This document shows, one piece after another, positions 55,999-64,000 of a stretch of 64,000 bases of DNA. The position numbers were made by a program, and so were the translations under genes. The notes under the pieces were generated by a model. It saw nothing but the letters and a program-made list of their open reading frames with translations, had not been told where the DNA came from and ran no database searches. Source of the stretch: Micromonospora rubida (GTDB taxonomy: Bacteria; Actinomycetota; Actinomycetes; Mycobacteriales; Micromonosporaceae). The number at the start of each line of letters is the position of its first letter. Within the stretch, counting starts at the first letter, position 1. Location of the stretch: positions 124,001-188,000 of the forward strand of contig NZ_JAAALO010000009.1 of assembly GCF_009908295.1 (NCBI RefSeq), given 5' to 3'.

Positions 55999-56027
55999 CC
56001 CTGCTGGCCGCAAGGAGCCCCCGATGA
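55995..56027 (+). other. Possible bridging mini-ORF between genes 6 and 7
   Basis: A GTG overlaps the gene 6 stop (GTGA) and opens a 10-codon frame (MTLLAARSPR). Its TGA overlaps the gene 7 ATG (ATGA). The gene 7 RBS lies inside it. The geometry is the same as at the gene 2/3 junction. Confidence 0.25.
56012..56017 (+). promoter_or_regulatory. Ribosome binding site of gene 7
   Basis: AAGGAG lies 6 nt before the ATG at 56024, in the 25-bp gap after gene 6. It confirms the start that gives the docking N-terminus MSVSLDEVVSALRASLLDNQ. Confidence 0.8.
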
Positions 56028-59000
56028 GCGTCTCACTGGACGAGGTCGTCAGCGCGTTGCGCGCGTCCCTGCTCGACAACCAGAAGCTCAGGCAGCAGAA
56101 CCAGCAGCTCGCCGCCACGCTCACCGAACCGGTGGCGATCATCGGGATGAGCTGCCGGTTCCCCGGCGGCGTGCGCTCGCCGGAGCAGCTCTGGGACCTG
56201 GTCGCCGCCGGGGCCGACGCGATGGCGCCGTTCCCCGACGACCGGGGGTGGAACCTCGACGCCCTGTACGACACCGACCCGGACAGCCGGGGCACCTCGT
56301 ACGTGCGGGAGGGCGGGTTCCTCTACTCCGCCGGCGACTTCGACCCCGCGTTCTTCGGCATCAGCCCCCGCGAGGCGCTGGCCATGGACCCGCAGCAGCG
56401 GCTGCTGCTGGAGGCCGCGTGGGAGGCGTTCGAGCGGGCCGGGATCGACCCGACCACGCTGCGCGGCGCACCCACCGGCGTGTACGCGGCGACCAGCAGC
56501 CAGGGCGACTACGCGGCCCTGCTGTCCGGGGTCGGCGGCGGCGTCGAGGGGTACCTCGGCACCGGCAGCGCCGCCGCCGTGGCCAGCGGCCGGATCTCGT
56601 ACGCCCTCGGGCTGGAGGGCCCGGCGGTCACCGTGGACACCGCCTGTTCGTCGTCGCTGGTCGCGCTGCACCTGGCCTGCCAGGCGCTGCGGCTGGGCGA
56701 GTGCACCCTGGCGCTGGCCGGCGGGGTGTCGGTGATGGCCACCCCGACGGTCTTCGTGGAGTTCTCCCGCCAGCGTGGCCTGTCCACCGACGGGCGGTGC
56801 AAGTCGTTCGCCGCCGCCGCCGACGGCACCGGCTGGTCCGAGGGGGTCGGCATGCTGCTCGTCGAGCGGCTCTCCGACGCCCGCCGCAACGGCCACCGGG
56901 TCCTCGCCGTGGTGCGCGGCAGCGCGGTCAACCAGGACGGGGCCAGCAGCGGGCTCACCGCCCCCAACGGCCCCTCCCAGCGTCGGGTGATCAAGCAGGC
57001 GCTGGCCAACGCCGGGTTGACCGCCGACCAGGTCGACGTGGTGGAGGCGCACGGCACCGGCACCACCCTCGGCGACCCGATCGAGGCGCAGGCGCTGCTC
57101 GCCACGTACGGGCGGGACCGGCCGGCGGACCGGCCGCTGCTGCTCGGCTCGGTGAAGTCGAACATCGGCCACACCCAGGCCGCCGCCGGGGTCGCCGGCA
57201 TCATCAAGATGGTCCACGCCATGCGGCACGGGACGCTGCCGTCCACCCTGCACGTCGACCGGCCCACCCCGCACGTCGACTGGTCCGCCGGGGCGGTGTC
57301 CCTGCTCACCGAGGCGATGCCGTGGCCGGAAACCGGGCAGCCGCGCCGCGCCGGGGTGTCCGCGTTCGGGGTCAGCGGCACCAACGCGCACACCATCATC
57401 GAGCAGCCCGACCCCGCCGACGTGCCGCCTCACCGCCCCGCCGGGACGCCCGCCCCGCCTGCGCCGTGGATCGTCTCCGCCCGCTCCGCGCCGGCGCTCG
57501 CGGGGCAGGCCCGCCGACTGCTGGACCACCTGACCGCCCACCCCGACCTGACCCCGGCCGACGTGGCGTACTCGCTGGCCACCACCCGGGCGGCCCTGCC
57601 GCACCGGGCGGCCGTGACGGGCGCGGACGGCGACGCGCTGCGCGCCGGCCTACGGGCCGTAGCCGAGGACCACCCGGCCCCCGGCGTGGTACGCGGGGTG
57701 GCCCGCCCGGCCGGCAAGCTCGCCTTCCTCTTCACCGGTCAGGGCGCGCAGCGCCCCGGGATGGGTGCCGAGCTGCACCGCCGGTTCCCGGTGTTCGCCG
57801 CCGCCTTCGACGAGGTGGCCGCCGAACTCGACCGGCACCTGGCCCGCCCGCTGCGCGAGGTCGTCTTCGCCGACCCGGGCTCGCCCGAGGCGGCCCTGCT
57901 GGACCGCACCGAGTTCACCCAGCCGGCGCTGTTCGCGTACGAGGTGGCCGCCTACCGGCTGGTCACCGCGTGGGGGCTGCGCCCGCAGCAGCTGCTCGGG
58001 CACTCCGTCGGCGAGCTGGCCGCGGCGCACGTCGCCGGGGTGCTGTCGCTGGCCGACGCGGCGACCCTGGTGGCCGCCCGGGGCCGGCTGATGCAGGCCC
58101 TGCCCGACGGCGGGGCGATGCTGGCGGTCCGGGCGTCCGAGGCCGAGGTGGCGCCGCAGCTCGGCGACCGGGTCGCCCTGGCCGCCGTGAACGGCCCCGC
58201 GTCGGTGGTGCTCTCCGGCGACGCCGACGCCGTGCTCGCGGCCGGCGAGCGCCTCGCCGCGCAGGGCCGGCGGACCCGCCGACTGCGGGTCAGCCACGCG
58301 TTCCACTCCGCCCGGATGGACGCCATGCTCGCCGACTTCCGGGTGGTCGCCGAGAAGGTCACCTGGCATCCGCCGAGGCTGCCGGTCGTCTCCGACCGCA
58401 CCGGCGACGTGCTCACCGCCGAGCAGGCCACCGACCCCGGCTACTGGGTCGAGCACGTGCGGGACACGGTGCGCTTCCACGCCGGCGTCGCCACCCTGGC
58501 CGCCGCCGGGGTGGGCACCTTCCTGGAGCTGGGCCCGGACGGCGCGCTCACCGCGCTGGGCCGGGAGTGCCTGCCCGACGCCGACGCGACGGCCTTCGTG
58601 CCGGTGGCCCGCCGGGACCAGCCGGAGGCGGCCGGGCTGCTCGCCGCCCTCGCCGCCGTGGACCTGCGGGGCGCCGCCGTGGACTGGCCCGCCCTGTTCA
58701 CCGGCACCGACGCCGCCCGCGTCGACCTGCCCACCTACGCCTTCCACCACGAGCGGTACTGGCCGGAGCCGCCCGGGTTCCACTTCGTGCCGCCCCCGGC
58801 GGCGGACCCCGTGGACGGGGACTTCTGGGCCGCCGTCGAGGCCGACGAGCCCGCCGCGCTGGCCGCCGTCCTCGGCCTCGACGGCGACCGGCGGGACGCC
58901 CTGGCCGAGCTGCTGCCCGTCCTGGGGGCGTACCGGGGTCGGCAGCGTCGACGTACGGAGCTGGACGGCCTGCGGTACCGGGCCGGCTGGACGCGGATCG

Positions 59001-61552
59001 CCCCGCCGACCGCCGCCGCCCCGCCGACCGGCCCCTGCCTGGTGGTCGCCCCGACCGGCGCGGACGCTGACCCCGTGTTGGCCGCGCTGCGCGCCGAGGG
59101 CCTGTCGCCGGTGCTGGTGCCCGTGGGCGACGACCCCGGCGACCTCGTCCTGCCCGCCGGGGACGCCCCGTCGGCCGTGGTGTCGCTGCTGGCGGCGGGC
59201 GCCTCGACCGGCACCGGCGCGCTGGCGGCGGGCGCCTCGGCGGGCACCGGCGCGCTGGCCGGCACCGGCGCGCTGGCCGGCACCGCCGCGCTGGTGCGGG
59301 CCCTGGGCGCGGCCGACGGCGGCGCGCCGGTGTGGTGCGTGACCAGGGGAGCCGTCGCCGTCGACCAGGACGACCCCGCGCCGGGCGTCGCCGGGGCGTA
59401 CGTCTGGGGTCTGGGCCGGGTGCTCGCCCTGGAGATGCCGCGGCTGTGGGGCGGCCTGGTCGACCTGCCGGCGGAGCCGGACGACGCCGCCCTCGCGGCG
59501 CTGGCCCGGCTCGTCGCGGCCGGGGGCGACGAGGACCAGCTCGCGGTCCGGCCCACCGGGGTGTACGCGCGGCGGCTGGAACCCGCCCCGACCGGCCCCG
59601 CCGCCGACGACGAGGACTGGCGTCCCAGGGGAGCGGTGCTGGTCGACGGCGCGGCCGGAGCGCGGGGCCCGCACGTGCTGCGCTGGCTCGCCGACCGGGG
59701 CGCGGCGCACCTGCTCCTCACCGGGTCGGCCCTGCCCGCCGGGGCGGTGGCCGAGCTGACCGGGCGGGGCGTCGAGGTCACCGGTGCCGGCGATCCCGCC
59801 GCGCTGCCCGACCTGCTGGACCGGCTCGCCGCCGACGGCCACCCGGTCCGCACGGTCGTCCACGTCGCCGACGCCGGCGGGGCGGGTGAGCCGGTCGCCG
59901 GCCTGGACCCGGCGGAGCTGGCCGCCGCCGTCGCCGCCCGGGTCGCCGCCGTGGAGCAGCTCGACTCCGCCTGCGCCGGCCGGCCCGTCGACGAGTTCGT
60001 GGTCTTCACCTCCACCGCCGCCACCTGGGGTGGTGGCGGCGCGGCGGTCACGGCCGCCGTCGGCGCGGGCCTGGAGGCGCTGGCGGCCCGCCGCCGGGCC
60101 GCCGGCCGGCCGGCCACCGTGCTGGCCTGGGTGCCGTGGGCCGACGAGGTTGCCGAGCCGGGGCAGCTGCTCCGCCGGGGTGTCCGACCGCTCGACGCCG
60201 GGCTGGCCCTCGCCGCGTTGCAGCAGGCCGTGGGCCGGGGCGACGACCAGCTCGCCGTCGCCGACATCGACTGGCCCGCGTTCGTGCCGGCCTTCACCGC
60301 GGTACGGCCCAGCCCGCTGCTGCGCGGCGTTCCCGAGGCGACGGCCGCCGCCGCGGCGGACGGGTCGGCCGGGGGCGACGCCGGCGACCCGGCCCGGGCG
60401 CTGCTGACCCGGCTGACCGGCAGCACCGCCGCGGACCGACAGCGGATCCTGCTGGACCTGATCCGGGCGCGGGTGGCCACGGTGCTCGGGCACGCCTCGC
60501 CCGGGGCGATCGAGGCCGACCGGGACTTCCTGGAGCTCGGCTTCGACTCGCTGACCGCCCTGGAGCTGCGCGACGCGCTGCGCCAGGAGACCGGGGCGGA
60601 GCTGTCCGCGACCCTGCTGTTCGACCATCCCACCCCGACGGCGCTGGCCCGGCACCTGCTCGGCCAGCTCCTCGGCGCGGCCGGCGACGCGGCGACCGGA
60701 GCAGGGGACGGCGGCGGGGCGGGCGGCGGCGGGCTGCTCGGCGGGCTGTTCAACCAGCCCAAGGCCCGCGAGGACGCCGCCGGGTACGCCGAGCTGCTGG
60801 TCAAGCTCGCCCAGTTCCGGCCGTCCTTCACCGACCCCGGGCAGCTCTCCCGGCCGGCCGGGATCCTCCGGCTGGCCGAGGGCGGCGGCGGCGCGTCGCT
60901 GGTCTTCTGCTGCACCATGTCGTTGCTCTCCGGCGCGCACGAGTACGCCCGGCTCGCGTCCGGCTTCCGTGGCCTGCGCGACGTCTGGGCGCTGCCCAAC
61001 CCCGGCTTCGGGGCGGGCGAGGAGCTGCCCGCCGACCTGGACGCCCTGCTTCGGGTGCACGCCGACACGGTGCTGCGCGCCGTCGGCGACGGCCCGTACG
61101 TGCTGGGCGGGCACTCCGGCGGCGCGATGGTCGCCAACGTGCTGGCCCGTGAGCTGGACCGCCAGGGCCGGCCGCCGGCCGCCGTGGTGCTGATGGACAC
61201 CTACCCGGCCGACAGCGAGGTGCTCGGCGGCTGGGTGCCGGAGCTGCTCGACGGGATGACCGAGCGGGACAGCGCGTACACCCCGATGGACGACTGGCGG
61301 ACCACCGCGTGGGCCGGGTACCTGCCGTTGTTCCTGGACTGGCAGCCCGCCCCGATGACGTCGGCGACCCTGCTGGTGCGGGCCAGTGAGCCGCTGGGGC
61401 AGTGGACGGGGGAGGCCGACGGCTGGCGGTCCCGGTGGCCGTACCCGCACGAGACGGTGGACGCGGCCGGCGACCACTTCAGCATGGTCGCCGACCGGGG
61501 CCCGGAGCTGGCCGCGAGCCTACAGGGGTGGCTGGCCGGGCACGGCCTGTGA
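56024..61552 (+). CDS. Type I modular PKS, terminal module M12 with thioesterase
   Basis: The protein has 1842 residues. Docking helix 1-32, KS 33-459, AT 565-863, degenerate KR about 1203-1378, ACP 1480-1549, Gly-rich linker, TE about 1623-1842. It adds a last malonyl unit, leaves the beta-carbonyl unreduced because the KR is broken, and releases the chain by the TE. The N-terminus (ALRASLLDNQKLRQQNQQL) is a different docking class from genes 2-6 and should pair only with the gene 6 tail. That enforces the last transfer. The KR structural half contains an Ala/Gly/Thr repeat (59189-59290). The next gene starts 88 bp downstream, the first real gap in the operon. Confidence 0.97.
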   Translation: MSVSLDEVVSALRASLLDNQKLRQQNQQLAATLTEPVAIIGMSCRFPGGVRSPEQLWDLVAAGADAMAPFPDDRGWNLDALYDTDPDSRGTSYVREGGFLYSAGDFDPAFFGISPREALAMDPQQRLLLEAAWEAFERAGIDPTTLRGAPTGVYAATSSQGDYAALLSGVGGGVEGYLGTGSAAAVASGRISYALGLEGPAVTVDTACSSSLVALHLACQALRLGECTLALAGGVSVMATPTVFVEFSRQRGLSTDGRCKSFAAAADGTGWSEGVGMLLVERLSDARRNGHRVLAVVRGSAVNQDGASSGLTAPNGPSQRRVIKQALANAGLTADQVDVVEAHGTGTTLGDPIEAQALLATYGRDRPADRPLLLGSVKSNIGHTQAAAGVAGIIKMVHAMRHGTLPSTLHVDRPTPHVDWSAGAVSLLTEAMPWPETGQPRRAGVSAFGVSGTNAHTIIEQPDPADVPPHRPAGTPAPPAPWIVSARSAPALAGQARRLLDHLTAHPDLTPADVAYSLATTRAALPHRAAVTGADGDALRAGLRAVAEDHPAPGVVRGVARPAGKLAFLFTGQGAQRPGMGAELHRRFPVFAAAFDEVAAELDRHLARPLREVVFADPGSPEAALLDRTEFTQPALFAYEVAAYRLVTAWGLRPQQLLGHSVGELAAAHVAGVLSLADAATLVAARGRLMQALPDGGAMLAVRASEAEVAPQLGDRVALAAVNGPASVVLSGDADAVLAAGERLAAQGRRTRRLRVSHAFHSARMDAMLADFRVVAEKVTWHPPRLPVVSDRTGDVLTAEQATDPGYWVEHVRDTVRFHAGVATLAAAGVGTFLELGPDGALTALGRECLPDADATAFVPVARRDQPEAAGLLAALAAVDLRGAAVDWPALFTGTDAARVDLPTYAFHHERYWPEPPGFHFVPPPAADPVDGDFWAAVEADEPAALAAVLGLDGDRRDALAELLPVLGAYRGRQRRRTELDGLRYRAGWTRIAPPTAAAPPTGPCLVVAPTGADADPVLAALRAEGLSPVLVPVGDDPGDLVLPAGDAPSAVVSLLAAGASTGTGALAAGASAGTGALAGTGALAGTAALVRALGAADGGAPVWCVTRGAVAVDQDDPAPGVAGAYVWGLGRVLALEMPRLWGGLVDLPAEPDDAALAALARLVAAGGDEDQLAVRPTGVYARRLEPAPTGPAADDEDWRPRGAVLVDGAAGARGPHVLRWLADRGAAHLLLTGSALPAGAVAELTGRGVEVTGAGDPAALPDLLDRLAADGHPVRTVVHVADAGGAGEPVAGLDPAELAAAVAARVAAVEQLDSACAGRPVDEFVVFTSTAATWGGGGAAVTAAVGAGLEALAARRRAAGRPATVLAWVPWADEVAEPGQLLRRGVRPLDAGLALAALQQAVGRGDDQLAVADIDWPAFVPAFTAVRPSPLLRGVPEATAAAAADGSAGGDAGDPARALLTRLTGSTAADRQRILLDLIRARVATVLGHASPGAIEADRDFLELGFDSLTALELRDALRQETGAELSATLLFDHPTPTALARHLLGQLLGAAGDAATGAGDGGGAGGGGLLGGLFNQPKAREDAAGYAELLVKLAQFRPSFTDPGQLSRPAGILRLAEGGGGASLVFCCTMSLLSGAHEYARLASGFRGLRDVWALPNPGFGAGEELPADLDALLRVHADTVLRAVGDGPYVLGGHSGGAMVANVLARELDRQGRPPAAVVLMDTYPADSEVLGGWVPELLDGMTERDSAYTPMDDWRTTAWAGYLPLFLDWQPAPMTSATLLVRASEPLGQWTGEADGWRSRWPYPHETVDAAGDHFSMVADRGPELAASLQGWLAGHGL
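56120..60680 (+). other. PKS module M12: KS-AT(malonyl)-KR(inactive)-ACP
   Basis: The KS is intact (TVDTACSSS, VEAHGTGT, KSNIGHTQ). The AT (from 57716) has GHSVGE and HAFH (from 58295), predicting malonyl-CoA. The KR region (about 59630-60155) aligns with M11 but has lost its key residues. The Rossmann GGTGALG is DGAAGARG. The catalytic Tyr aligns with Thr and the Asn with Gly (WGGGGAAVTAAVGA). The Lys aligns with Arg (AARVAAV). Reduction is therefore not expected and the beta-ketone should remain. ACP reads GFDSLTALEL. Confidence 0.88.
59189..59290 (+). repeat. Tandem repeat in M12 (33-bp and 18-bp units)
   Basis: Two 33-bp units (59189-59221 and 59222-59254; LAAGASTGTGA and LAAGASAGTGA) are followed by two 18-bp units (LAGTGA, LAGTAA). 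The array lies in the KR structural half of the inactive KR, where relaxed selection may allow expansion. Confidence 0.9.
60890..61549 (+). other. Type I thioesterase domain of gene 7
   Basis: This alpha/beta-hydrolase domain has nucleophile Ser in GGHSGG (61115-61117), Asp in LMDTYP (61196-61198) and His in GDHFSM (61475-61477), a complete triad. It starts with SLVFCCTMSLLSGAHEYARLA, typical of macrolide PKS thioesterases. It should release the chain from the M12 ACP, most likely by attack of an internal hydroxyl (macrolactone). Hydrolysis to a free acid cannot be excluded from sequence. Confidence 0.92.
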
Positions 61553-61589
61553 GGGCCCGCGCCCCTGCGGTTCCCCCTAACGCCCCCTA

Positions 61590-61618
61590 TTCAAAGATCC
61601 GTATCTGTCCCATAGATG
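61590..61618 (+). promoter_or_regulatory. Possible promoter for the ABC exporter genes
   Basis: The 88-bp gap 61553-61640 has one AT-richer patch. TTCAAA (61590-61595) and TAGATG (61613-61618) are spaced 17 bp apart, a weak -35/-10 pair 22 bp before the GTG start. No clear terminator precedes it, so read-through from the PKS operon is also likely. Confidence 0.25.
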
Positions 61619-61640
61619 ACCTGGACGGGAGCATGACGAC

Positions 61641-62675
61641 GTGGACGAGGCAGTGGTGGTCACGGAGCTGGTCAAGCAGTACCAGCCCAGCATGCCACCG
61701 GCGGTGGACGGACTGAGTTTCACCGTCACCGCTGGTGAGGTCTTCGGTCTGCTCGGGCCGAACGGCGCGGGCAAGACGACGACGATCGGGGTTTTGACCA
61801 CGCGGGTGCGAGCCACCTCGGGGCGGGCCACCGTCTGTGGCGCGGACGTGATCGGCGCGCCGGCCGTGGCCCGGCAGTTGCTGGCGGTCGTGCCGCAGCG
61901 GGTGAACCTGGACCGGGCGTTGACCGTCCGGCAGAACCTGGTGTTCCACGCGGCGTACCACCGCGTGCCCCGGGCCGAGCGCAACCGGCGGGCGGACGAG
62001 CTGCTGGAGCAGATGGGTCTCACGGAGTTCGCCAAGCTCCGCACCGACTTCCTCTCCGGCGGCCTGGCGCAGCGCACGATGATCGCGCGGGCGCTGATGC
62101 ACTCGCCCCGGGTGCTCTTCCTCGACGAGCCCTCCAGCGGCCTCGATCCGCAGTCGCGGCTGTTCGTGCACGACCGGATCGCCGAGCTGAAGCGGGACGG
62201 CGTGACCGTGGTGGTCACGACCCACGACATGGACGAGGCGGAGAAGCTCTGCGACCGGGTCGGCATCATCGACCACGGCAAGCTGCTCACCCTGGACACC
62301 CCCGCCGCGCTGACCCGCACCCTGCCGGGCAGCAGCACGCTGACCCTGGTGGTCGGCGCCGGCGCGCCGGCCGAGGAGGTGCAGGCCGCGCTCGGCAACA
62401 TCGCGGACGTGGAGCGGGTGGAGCAGTTGCGCGGTGGGGCGGGCGGCGGCATGCCGGCGTTCCCCGGGATGCCGCCCATGCCCGTGCCCGCCGCGCCGGC
62501 CGACCCGGACGCCACCCTGTCCTTCCGGGTCTACACCGGCACCCAGCCGGCCCACGCCGTGCCGATGGCGCTGAAAATCCTCAGCGACCTGGGCTGCGAG
62601 GTCCGCGACCTCAGCATCGGCCAGCCCAGCCTGGAAGACGTCTTCATCCACCTGACCGGAAGGGAACTTCGGTGA
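61641..62675 (+). CDS. ABC exporter ATP-binding protein, DrrA-type
   Basis: The protein has 344 residues from a GTG with CGGGAG about 8 nt upstream. An ATG at 61633 is in another frame. Walker A GPNGAGKTTT lies near residue 40, signature LSGGLAQR near 140, Walker B RVLFLDEPSSGLD near 160 and the H-loop TTHDMDEAE near 195. The C-terminus ends SLEDVFIHLTGREL, as in the daunorubicin-resistance (DrrA) family. A Gly/Pro/Met-rich linker (about 270-300) is unusual. It probably energises export of the polyketide or a self-resistance pump, working with the permease whose start overlaps its stop by 4 bp. The substrate is inferred from position only. Confidence 0.93.
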   Translation: MDEAVVVTELVKQYQPSMPPAVDGLSFTVTAGEVFGLLGPNGAGKTTTIGVLTTRVRATSGRATVCGADVIGAPAVARQLLAVVPQRVNLDRALTVRQNLVFHAAYHRVPRAERNRRADELLEQMGLTEFAKLRTDFLSGGLAQRTMIARALMHSPRVLFLDEPSSGLDPQSRLFVHDRIAELKRDGVTVVVTTHDMDEAEKLCDRVGIIDHGKLLTLDTPAALTRTLPGSSTLTLVVGAGAPAEEVQAALGNIADVERVEQLRGGAGGGMPAFPGMPPMPVPAAPADPDATLSFRVYTGTQPAHAVPMALKILSDLGCEVRDLSIGQPSLEDVFIHLTGRELR

Positions 62676-63514
62676 GCGTCACCGCCCCCGCCGCCCCGTC
62701 CGCGCCGACGCGGGCGTTCACGGCGCCTCGTTCCGTGCGCTGGCTGGACCAGCTCGCCACGTTCCGCGCGGTGCTCACGCGGGACCTGTTCGTCACCGGC
62801 CGCGAGCTGGGTGCGTTCCTGGCCCAGGTCTTCATCCAGCCGCTGTTCATGTTGCTGATCTTCGGCAAGGTGCTCGGCGAGCTGGGGTACGCCAGCAACG
62901 ACTTCGCCAACGTCCTGCTGCCCGGCGTCATCGCGCTGAACGCCTTCCTGATCGGCCTGGAGAACACCGCCCTGCCGCTGGTGATGGACTTCTCCTTCAC
63001 CAGGGAGATCGAGGACCGGCTGCTCTCCCCGTTGGCGATCCCCCTGGTCGCCTTCGAGAAGATCATCTTCGGGGCCATCCGCGGCACGATCGCCGGCCTG
63101 GTGCTGATCCCGATCGGCATGCTCATGCTGGGGGTCACCTGGCCCGTGCTGACGGCGCTCAAGGTGATCGTGGTGCTGGCGGCCGGCGCGCTGGTCGGCG
63201 CGGCCCTGGGCCTCACGTTCGGCACCCTGGTCCCGCCGCACCGGATCCAGATCATGTTCACCGTGATCATGACGCCGCTGATGTTCACCGGCGCCACCCA
63301 GTTCCCGCTGCGGGCCCTGGACTCCCTGCCCTGGTTCCAGGTGATCTGCGCGGTGAACCCGCTGACCTACGTCAGCGAGGCCACCCGGTCGCTGGTCGCC
63401 CCGCCCGGCGTCGAGTCGGTGCCGCTCTGGCTGGACCTGGTCGTCCTCGCCGGCGTGTTCGTCGTCGCCACCGCGATCGGGACCCGCGGCTTCCTGCGCA
63501 GATCCATGGACTAG
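62672..63514 (+). CDS. ABC-2 type exporter permease, DrrB-type
   Basis: The protein has 280 residues; its GTG overlaps the TGA of the ATPase gene (GTGA), so translation is coupled. About six hydrophobic segments are visible, near residues 48-68, 82-104, 126-150, 155-180, 188-205 and 255-272. The conserved ABC-2 segment NPLTYVSEATR lies near 230. There is no signal peptide; the N-terminal 35 residues should be cytoplasmic. It forms the membrane part of the pump with the preceding ATPase, typical of two-gene DrrAB exporters beside polyketide clusters. The gene ends just before the hairpin at 63527. Confidence 0.92.
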   Translation: MSVTAPAAPSAPTRAFTAPRSVRWLDQLATFRAVLTRDLFVTGRELGAFLAQVFIQPLFMLLIFGKVLGELGYASNDFANVLLPGVIALNAFLIGLENTALPLVMDFSFTREIEDRLLSPLAIPLVAFEKIIFGAIRGTIAGLVLIPIGMLMLGVTWPVLTALKVIVVLAAGALVGAALGLTFGTLVPPHRIQIMFTVIMTPLMFTGATQFPLRALDSLPWFQVICAVNPLTYVSEATRSLVAPPGVESVPLWLDLVVLAGVFVVATAIGTRGFLRRSMD

Positions 63515-63526
63515 CCGTACGCGTAC

Positions 63527-63570
63527 GCGAGAGGGGCGCCGGGTGGGAGACCACCCGGCGCCCCTCTCGC
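63527..63570. terminator. Perfect hairpin between convergent genes, bidirectional terminator
   Basis: A 20-bp perfect stem (63527-63546 pairs with 63551-63570) closes a GAGA tetraloop of the GNRA type (63547-63550). It lies between the permease stop (63514) and the stop of the minus-strand regulator (63578). There is no T-run, as is common in GC-rich actinomycetes. Its position suggests it terminates both transcripts. Confidence 0.85.
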
Positions 63571-63577
63571 CGTCCGG

Positions 63578-64000
63578 TCAGGACGCCGCGCCCTGCGCCT
63601 CCTCGGCCAGCGGCTCCGCGAACGCGATGAGCCGGGCCGGCAGGTCGGTGCGTCGCTTGACGTCCAGCTTCCGGTAGACCCGGGTCAGGTGCTGCTCGAC
63701 GGTGCTCACCGTGATGAACAGCTTGCTGGAGATCTGCCGGTTGGTGTGTCCCTGGGCGGCCAGGGCGGCCACCCGCCGCTCGGCCTCGCTCAGGCCGTCG
63801 TCCGGTTCCTGCGGCTCGGTGCTCGCCTGGTACGCCGGCAGCCCGCCGCCCGGCTCCCGCCGGATCAACCGTTGGGCCAGCACCGACGCCCCGCAGTCCT
63901 GGGCCAGCTGGTACGCCCGGCGGACCAGCAGCCGGGCCCGGGCGGAGTCGCCGGCCCGTTGCAGCGTCTGGCCGGTGTCGCCGAGGGCCCGGACGAGCTC
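63578..64000 (-). CDS. LuxR/LAL-type transcriptional regulator, C-terminal part
   Basis: The frame is open to the window edge, so only the last 140 residues are seen. The visible part starts ELVRALGDTGQTLQRAG, a helical region typical of the end of LAL regulators. It is followed by a LuxR helix-turn-helix: LSEAERRVAALAAQGHTNRQISSKLFITVSTVEQHLTRVYRKLDV (split here only for reading). LAL proteins are large ATP-binding activators often coded beside macrolide PKS clusters, so pathway activation is the likely role. The N-terminal ATPase part and the promoter lie beyond 64000. A GTG at 63881-63883 could open a shorter frame, but the helical sequence upstream of it is clearly coding. Confidence 0.9.
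   Translation of the reverse strand, partial: ELVRALGDTGQTLQRAGDSARARLLVRRAYQLAQDCGASVLAQRLIRREPGGGLPAYQASTEPQEPDDGLSEAERRVAALAAQGHTNRQISSKLFITVSTVEQHLTRVYRKLDVKRRTDLPARLIAFAEPLAEEAQGAAS

Noticed and set aside
61633..61716. ATG eight bases before the ABC ATPase start
   Set aside because: It opens a different frame (Trp/Ser/Arg-rich) with no domain. The GTG at 61641 gives a normal ABC N-terminus.

Overview
The window is a very GC-rich actinomycete locus. It is filled almost entirely by seven co-directional type I modular polyketide synthase (PKS) genes (1-61552), followed by a DrrAB-type ABC exporter pair and the 3' end of a convergent LuxR/LAL-type regulator. Codon use (GCC/GGC/CTG/GTC dominant, GTG starts) and gene style suggest Micromonosporaceae or a close relative. 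This is an inference; no marker gene is present.

Layout. Gene 1 (1-4758, 5' end outside the window) carries module M1. Gene 2 (4804-15975) carries M2 and M3. Gene 3 (16019-30436) carries M4, M5 and M6. Gene 4 (30484-41478) carries M7 and M8. Gene 5 (41515-46506) carries M9. Gene 6 (46552-55998) carries M10 and M11. Gene 7 (56024-61552) carries M12 and a terminal thioesterase. Module numbers are local: the loading module, and perhaps more extension modules, lie upstream. Intergenic gaps are only 25-47 bp, so the seven genes look like one operon. Next come a GTG-start ATPase gene (61641-62675) and its permease (62672-63514, 4-bp overlap). A perfect 20-bp-stem hairpin (63527-63570) follows, and then the minus-strand regulator (63578 to beyond 64000).

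Biosynthetic logic, read from motifs. Malonyl-type ATs (HAFH) are in M1, M2, M4, M7, M11 and M12. Methylmalonyl-type ATs (YASH) are in M3, M5, M6, M8, M9 and M10. All KRs except that of M12 keep the Tyr/Asn/Lys residues, although M3 and M6 have Ala at the catalytic Ser position. M3 is fully reducing (DH-ER-KR). M7 and M8 are DH-KR modules and should give a diene. M12 has a clearly broken KR, so the chain should leave as a beta-keto acyl thioester for TE-catalysed release, presumably macrolactonisation. M1, M2 and M11 have A-type KR fingerprints; M3-M10 have LDD or LDD-like B-type fingerprints. Coiled-coil N-termini and matching C-terminal tails support assembly in gene order, and the gene 6/gene 7 junction uses a visibly different docking class. 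I cannot name the product.

The most unusual points are internal. Five methylmalonyl AT units look homogenised by recombination. A 317-bp KS tract differs at a single base between M3 and M6. A palindromic, mobile-element-like sequence and several tandem repeats are inserted in frame in M4. M10 appears to have lost its pre-KR dimerisation element. Tiny open frames bridge several gene junctions.
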